From Desulfuromonas acetexigens (GTDB taxonomy: Bacteria; Desulfobacterota; Desulfuromonadia; Desulfuromonadales; Trichloromonadaceae), in NCBI RefSeq assembly GCF_900111775.1, contig NZ_FOJJ01000038.1, positions 1 to 64,000 on the forward strand: 64,000 nt of DNA. The letters are read 5' to 3'. Below are positions 60,160 to 64,000 of this stretch, one piece after another (position 1 is the stretch's first letter; every line of letters starts with the position of its first letter). Position numbers and translations under genes: made by a program. The notes beneath the pieces are model-generated. The model had not been told where the DNA came from and searched no databases. It was given only the letters and a program-made list of their open reading frames with translations.

Positions 60160-62418
60160 GTGTCAAAAAAACTGATCATCAAATTCCTCAACGGCAGCGA
60201 ATGCCAGGGACATCTCTTTCAGCCCTTCGACCCGGAAGGGGCCGGCGTGGAAATTTTTCGCCCTGGTGAAGACCGCCCGATCTCTTATCCCTTTGAAGCG
60301 ATCTGCTTCGTCAAACTCTTTGACGACCCCGACCAAGATGTGCGCGTCAACAGCGTGATCGAGGATCTGCGTACCGCCACCGGCGAAGCCTTCCGCCTGC
60401 TGGTCAACCGGGAAGAGCGTTTCAGCAAGGGGGTCTTCGCCTACCCGGAAGCGCCCGGGGCGGACTTCAGCCGCATCTTCTTCACCCGGCGGGGTCTCAA
60501 TATCAAACGCCTGGATCGCCCCCTCGGCGAGGTGCTGCTCCAGCAGGGAGCGGTGGATGAAAACACCCTGCACTCCGCCCTTGAATTTCAGGAACAGTTG
60601 CGTAGACGTCGCCTCGGAGAATTGCTCCGCGAGCAGAACAATCTCACCCAGGAGACGGTCGAAACCGCCCTGACCAACGCCGAAAAGGCCGGACGCTGCC
60701 CCCCTCGCTATCGCGTTGGCGACATTCTCATCGACGCTGGCCTGGTGACGCGCAAGCAGGTGGAGGAAGTTCGTGCCCGTCAAGACTCGGAAAAACACAA
60801 GCGTCTTGGCACGATCATGGTCGAACGGGGCTGGATCAGTGAGGATCAACTCCTGAACGCCCTGGCGCGGAAGTTCGGGCTGCGAGTCATCGATCTCGAC
60901 GACATCCAGATTGCCCCCGAGGTGATGCGCCTCATTTCACGCGAACTCGTCGAACGCATGCAAGTGCTCCCGATCGAAGCGACGGAGCATCGCCTGGTGG
61001 TGGCGACCTCCACCCCGACCGATCCCACTATCGGCGAGAACCTCCATTTCGCCACCAACCGGCGCATCGAGCTGGTGGTTGCCAGTCCGCGCAAGATCGA
61101 GGAGCGCATCAACCAGCTCTTCTACGAATCGGATGAAAAGATCGAGGAGCTGATTCAGGATCTGGACGGGCTGGATGTGGAGGTGGTGGAGGAAAAGGAG
61201 CAGGACCGCATCACCGAAACGGACTCCAAGGTCATCAACCTGGTCAATAAGATTCTCCTCGACGGTTTTCGCAAAGGGGTTTCCGATATCCATTTCGAAC
61301 CGGAGATGGGTCAGCTCCCCCTGATCGTTCGTTACCGCAAGGACGGCGAGTGCTTCACCGCGCACAAGATCGCCGCCCTGTACAAGGCAGCGATCATCAG
61401 CCGTATCAAGATTATCGCCCGGCTCGATATCGCCGAACGGCGACGGCCGCAATCGGGGAAAATCCTGCTCAAGCAAGGGAAGGAACGGATCGAATACCGG
61501 GTCGAGATCACCCCGACCATCGGTGGCCAGGAAGACGCGGTGCTGCGGATTCTCAACGCCTCGCGCATTCTCTCCCTGGAACAGCTCGGGGTTTCGCAAC
61601 GCAACCATGACCGCTTTCGCGCCCTGATCAAGAAACCCTACGGCATCATCCTCTGCGTCGGCCCGACCGGCTCGGGGAAAACGACCACGTTGCACTCGGC
61701 CATCGCCGAGATCAACACCGGCAACCGCAAGATCTGGACGGCCGAGGATCCGGTGGAAATTACCCAGCGCGGCCTGCGCCAGGTGCAGGTCAACACCAAG
61801 ATCGGCTTCACCTTCGAGGAGGCGCTGCGCTCCTTCCTGCGCGCCGATCCCGACGTCATCATGATCGGCGAGATGCGCGACGTGATCACCGCCAAGGCCG
61901 CCATCGCCGCCTCGCTGACCGGGCATCTGGTCTTTTCCACCCTGCACACCAACAACGCCCCGGAAACGATCGTCCGGCTCATCGAAATGGGAGAAGATCC
62001 CATCAACTTTGCCGACGCCATGCTCGGCATCATCGCCCAGCGCCTGGTGCGCCGCCTGTGCACTCAGTGTAAGGTGCCCTATCACCCCAACCCTGAGGAA
62101 TACGAGCAGCTGGTGGAATCCTACGGGCGGGAATATTTCGAACGCCACGGCATGCCCGCCTACGACGACAAGTTGCTGCTGCAGCGGGCCAAGGGCTGCC
62201 CGGCCTGCGACGGTTTCGGCTACAGCGGACGTATCGCCATCCAGGAGCTGCTGGTCAACTCCCCCGCCGTCCGCCTCGCCATCCGTCAGCGCTCGGGGGC
62301 GGACATCATCGAGCAGGTGGCCCGTGACGAAGGGATGGTGACCCTGCGCCAGGACGGCATCGAAAAGGTCTTCCACGGCATCACCGACTTCAACCAGGTC
62401 AATATGGTCTGCCTCTGA
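60160..62418 (+). CDS. PilB/GspE-type secretion ATPase with extra N-terminal domain
   Basis: A cytoplasmic hexameric ATPase of 752 residues of the type IV pilus/type II secretion family. Residues 1-50 (LIIKFLNGSECQGHLFQPF) look like a small beta domain resembling DUF6982. Two helical segments follow (LGEVLLQQGAVDENTL, VGDILIDAGLVTRKQVEEV), then an MshEN domain (LGTIMVERGWISEDQLLNAL) and the motor: Walker A GPTGSGKTTT (501-510), EDPVEITQ, GEMRD and the zinc cysteines CTQC...CPAC. The start is GTG at 60160 with GGAG five bases upstream. No pilus or secretion genes are adjacent, so its machine is encoded elsewhere. Confidence 0.88.
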   Translation: MSKKLIIKFLNGSECQGHLFQPFDPEGAGVEIFRPGEDRPISYPFEAICFVKLFDDPDQDVRVNSVIEDLRTATGEAFRLLVNREERFSKGVFAYPEAPGADFSRIFFTRRGLNIKRLDRPLGEVLLQQGAVDENTLHSALEFQEQLRRRRLGELLREQNNLTQETVETALTNAEKAGRCPPRYRVGDILIDAGLVTRKQVEEVRARQDSEKHKRLGTIMVERGWISEDQLLNALARKFGLRVIDLDDIQIAPEVMRLISRELVERMQVLPIEATEHRLVVATSTPTDPTIGENLHFATNRRIELVVASPRKIEERINQLFYESDEKIEELIQDLDGLDVEVVEEKEQDRITETDSKVINLVNKILLDGFRKGVSDIHFEPEMGQLPLIVRYRKDGECFTAHKIAALYKAAIISRIKIIARLDIAERRRPQSGKILLKQGKERIEYRVEITPTIGGQEDAVLRILNASRILSLEQLGVSQRNHDRFRALIKKPYGIILCVGPTGSGKTTTLHSAIAEINTGNRKIWTAEDPVEITQRGLRQVQVNTKIGFTFEEALRSFLRADPDVIMIGEMRDVITAKAAIAASLTGHLVFSTLHTNNAPETIVRLIEMGEDPINFADAMLGIIAQRLVRRLCTQCKVPYHPNPEEYEQLVESYGREYFERHGMPAYDDKLLLQRAKGCPACDGFGYSGRIAIQELLVNSPAVRLAIRQRSGADIIEQVARDEGMVTLRQDGIEKVFHGITDFNQVNMVCL

Positions 62419-62448
62419 CCCTGATCATCGGCATCCGCCCAGATGAAG

Positions 62449-62482
62449 AACGGGCCGGCTCCCTTTTGGGAACCGGCCCGTT
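62449..62482. terminator. Strong hairpin between convergent genes
   Basis: A 15-bp stem with one mismatch (62449-62463 with 62468-62482) and a TTTT loop. Neither side has a long T-run, but its place between converging genes fits a bidirectional terminator. Confidence 0.6.
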
Positions 62483-62519
62483 GACGTTTGCATTTCACGC
62501 CCCGAAAGAGGCTTTTTTA

Positions 62520-62750
62520 TCAGCCGAGGAGCACGAGCAGATCGCCCTGCTGCACCTGATCCCCCTCCTTGAAGAGGACTTCCTTGACCACACCGTCTTC
62601 CTTGGCCTTGACGTTGGTCTCCATCTTCATCGCCTCGGTGGAGAGGAGGGTCTCGCCGGCCTTGACCTCGTCGCCGACATTCACCAGCAGCTTGAAGATC
62701 TTGCCCGGCATCGGTGCTCCGACCTGCCTGAATAAGGTGGCCCCGGTCAT
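62520..62750 (-). pseudogene. Biotin-carrier C-terminal remnant of pyruvate carboxylase
   Basis: A 76-codon frame whose residues 8-76 match the biotinyl domain at the end of pyruvate carboxylase: RQVGAPMPGK, the biotinylated lysine in TEAMKMETN and the closing GDQVQQGDLLVLLG. Residues 1-7 (MTGATLF) do not belong to that domain. The rest of the roughly 1150-residue enzyme is missing upstream, where degenerate DNA with repeats begins near 62730. The remnant is therefore probably the 3' end of a gene cut by a mobile element or a deletion. A stand-alone biotin carrier protein is the less likely alternative, since it has no good ribosome-binding site. Confidence 0.65.
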
Positions 62751-63117
62751 TAGGACAGGTCGGCGGCGGGAATAAGGTGAGAATCCTTCATGATTATCCC
62801 GCCAGTTGGAGAACCGGTCCAGCGTAGCCGGGCCGGGTTTTTTGCCAGAACTCGGTCAGAAACTCGGTCGGCCGGTCCCTGCTGTCAGCATTTATGGTAT
62901 CGAGATAGGAGAGGATATTCCGCTTGAGGAGGGACTGACTGACGTAATAGAGGAACTACCTGAAGAGAATTTGCAAAGGCTTGAGTTGGAGAGCAGAAAA
63001 CGGAAGCGATTTTCCGAGGGAATCCTGGCGACAGCACCACGCCCCCCCCCCTTTACATGCGCCTCTCCAAGGCAAGATGGTTCGAGGCCCCCGGGTTTTC
63101 CGGGGGCCTCGATAATC
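62751..63117. other. Degenerate DNA, probable mobile-element or gene debris
   Basis: No intact gene is visible. A minus-strand frame ending at about 62799 reads ...PTEFLTEFWQKTRPGYAG..., and is broken by a stop further upstream, like a decayed gene end. Two copies of GAATAAGGTG (62730-62739, 62770-62779), 40 bases apart, and an inverted pair CCGACCTG/CAGGTCGG lie at the junction with the pyruvate carboxylase remnant. A run of ten C occurs at 63042-63051. I cannot assign a family. Confidence 0.4.
63083..63111. terminator. Hairpin after the secreted-protein gene
   Basis: A perfect 12-bp stem CGAGGCCCCCGG (63083-63094) with its complement (63100-63111), loop GTTTT. It lies just after the stop codon at 63118 on the minus strand; a T-run is lacking. 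Confidence 0.6.
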
Positions 63118-63924
63118 TCAAGGTGCGGTAATAAACACCAGGCGATCGGAATCATTGGCCGTTTTTCCATCGCTGCGCACCCCCTCGACGCTCAACTCCA
63201 GAACATTGCGACCCGACTCCAGGGGGAGAGTAACAAACTGTCTCGACCCGGGGGAGGGCTCGAACAACGGACGAATATCCTTCTTATTGAGCGTTGCCGT
63301 AAATGTGGCCGGATCGATGGTCCCCCCATAATAGATCTGCAAATCAAAGGAAGTAATCCCTTTTTCCATGGTCGTTGTAGCATCTTGCGGCTGATGATAC
63401 CCAAGGAAGGCATTGACGTCGGCTGGTCGTTGGCCATGCCCGAAATATAATTTTGGTATGAAGTCAACGTACGGTTCCAGCGCTTCGGAAGCGGAGTATT
63501 TGTTGGTAACCTTCCATTCCCCCTCTTCCATGACCAGGGTGTAGGGGAGAAGAAACTGATCACCGATATCGTCGATGATCCGTACCACCAGCACCCTGGC
63601 ATCGAGATAATCCAGGCTCTCGGCAATAACCCCCTGAACGAAGCCACGGCGGAATATGGCCAATTCAGCCATGGGGTCGAGTTGGTTCCTCTCGAAATCG
63701 GCCTTTTTTTCAGCAGCGGCCGCTTCCGTCAGAGTCTGGTAGTGCCACTCAAGGTCACCGGCCATGTAGGCCGAGAAAAAAGCATTCAGGGCATTTTCTG
63801 GCGTACCATAAGAAGCTTGCCCCTTCTCGGAAATGACTATCGGCCTATTGGGTTCTGCCAAAGAGATGGTTGGACCTATGACCAACTGTAACATCATAAA
63901 TACTGCCATCAAGCGGTTGCTCAT
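63118..63924 (-). CDS. Secreted protein of unknown function
   Basis: A 268-residue protein with a signal peptide (1-23, ending SLAEP), so periplasmic or exported. Residues about 38-150 (GTPENALNAFFSAYMAGDLEW, WKVTNKYSASEALE) resemble an NTF2-like/DUF4878-type fold. The last 80 residues look like a beta-sandwich (FTATLNKKDIRPLFEP, LESGRNVLELSVEGVRSDG). No catalytic motif is seen. GGAGG precedes the ATG. The gene sits at the window end beside degenerate DNA, and its GC content is lower than the average of the window. The final 76 bases contain nothing recognisable. Confidence 0.7.
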   Translation of the reverse strand: MSNRLMAVFMMLQLVIGPTISLAEPNRPIVISEKGQASYGTPENALNAFFSAYMAGDLEWHYQTLTEAAAAEKKADFERNQLDPMAELAIFRRGFVQGVIAESLDYLDARVLVVRIIDDIGDQFLLPYTLVMEEGEWKVTNKYSASEALEPYVDFIPKLYFGHGQRPADVNAFLGYHQPQDATTTMEKGITSFDLQIYYGGTIDPATFTATLNKKDIRPLFEPSPGSRQFVTLPLESGRNVLELSVEGVRSDGKTANDSDRLVFITAP

Positions 63925-64000
63925 CGCTGAAACCTCCGGTTCAATTCAACAGGGTAGAATCATAAAAGTTGGGCAAAGCAAATTCGACCGGCATCAGGTT

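Noticed and set aside
62806-63450. A 214-codon plus-strand frame
   Set aside because: It crosses the perfect hairpin at 63083-63111 and overlaps the secreted-protein gene on the other strand. Its composition is that of a shadow.

Overview
The window is high-GC, densely coding bacterial chromosome. Its gene content points to a Desulfuromonadales/Geobacter-type delta-proteobacterium (Desulfobacterota). The indications are a tetraheme c-type cytochrome, many NtrC-family sigma-54 response regulators with membrane histidine kinases, an RNase E/G with a long charged tail, an FeoB/Fur/DtxR-FeoA iron cluster, HypF, a class II photolyase, and several DUF families common in that group. This assignment is inference from gene content, since no rRNA gene is present. 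I see no tRNA, rRNA or CRISPR array.

Layout. 1-1270: an AT-rich foreign patch with the end of an IS256-type insertion sequence and a gene it truncates. 1364-5540: hypF and, divergently, a Na/phosphate symporter-PhoU protein. 5541-5886: a structured intergenic region with a candidate small RNA. 5887-9879: a two-component system. 9968-17170 (mostly minus strand): a small protein, polyprenyl synthase, an orphan kinase, a tetraheme cytochrome, a membrane protein, a two-domain hypothetical and an ABC-F ATPase. 17534-20068: RNase E/G. 20141-27489 (minus): EFR1-type flavodoxin-ferredoxin, Smr, TPR, U32-like protein, MltD, HflX and FabI. 27683-35565 (plus): MntP, a kinase/regulator pair, a further kinase and a DUF2959 lipoprotein. 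35568-45940 (mostly minus): a PilT-like ATPase, a chelatase (AAA + VWA) gene split by an A9 frameshift site, a photolyase, a 30-residue membrane protein, TruA, EcfT, a Usg-like protein and LeuB. 46177-47778: an AspT/YidE-type transporter. 47931-52334 (minus): DUF2007, cyclophilin, DtxR-FeoA, zinc ribbon, FeoB and Fur with Fur-box-like operators. 52558-58655 (minus): CcdA, TlpA, metallopeptidase, thioesterase, DegQ and a kinase/sigma-54 regulator pair preceded by a candidate terminator-ended leader RNA. 58918-62418 (plus): an AEC transporter and a PilB/GspE-like ATPase. 62520-64000: a biotin-domain remnant of pyruvate carboxylase, degenerate DNA, and a secreted protein.

How the genes fit together. 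The iron cluster forms a unit: Fur, FeoB, a Cys-rich partner and a DtxR-type regulator carrying the FeoA-like domain. The 58655-52558 strand reads as an envelope-stress or periplasmic redox unit: sensor kinase, sigma-54 activator, HtrA protease, then TlpA and CcdA for disulfide chemistry and cytochrome maturation. The most interesting signals are the A9 slippery site joining the two halves of the chelatase gene, two candidate structured RNAs whose loops carry anti-Shine-Dalgarno CCUCCU, heptanucleotide tandem repeats beside gene starts, and the mobile-element damage at both ends of the window.
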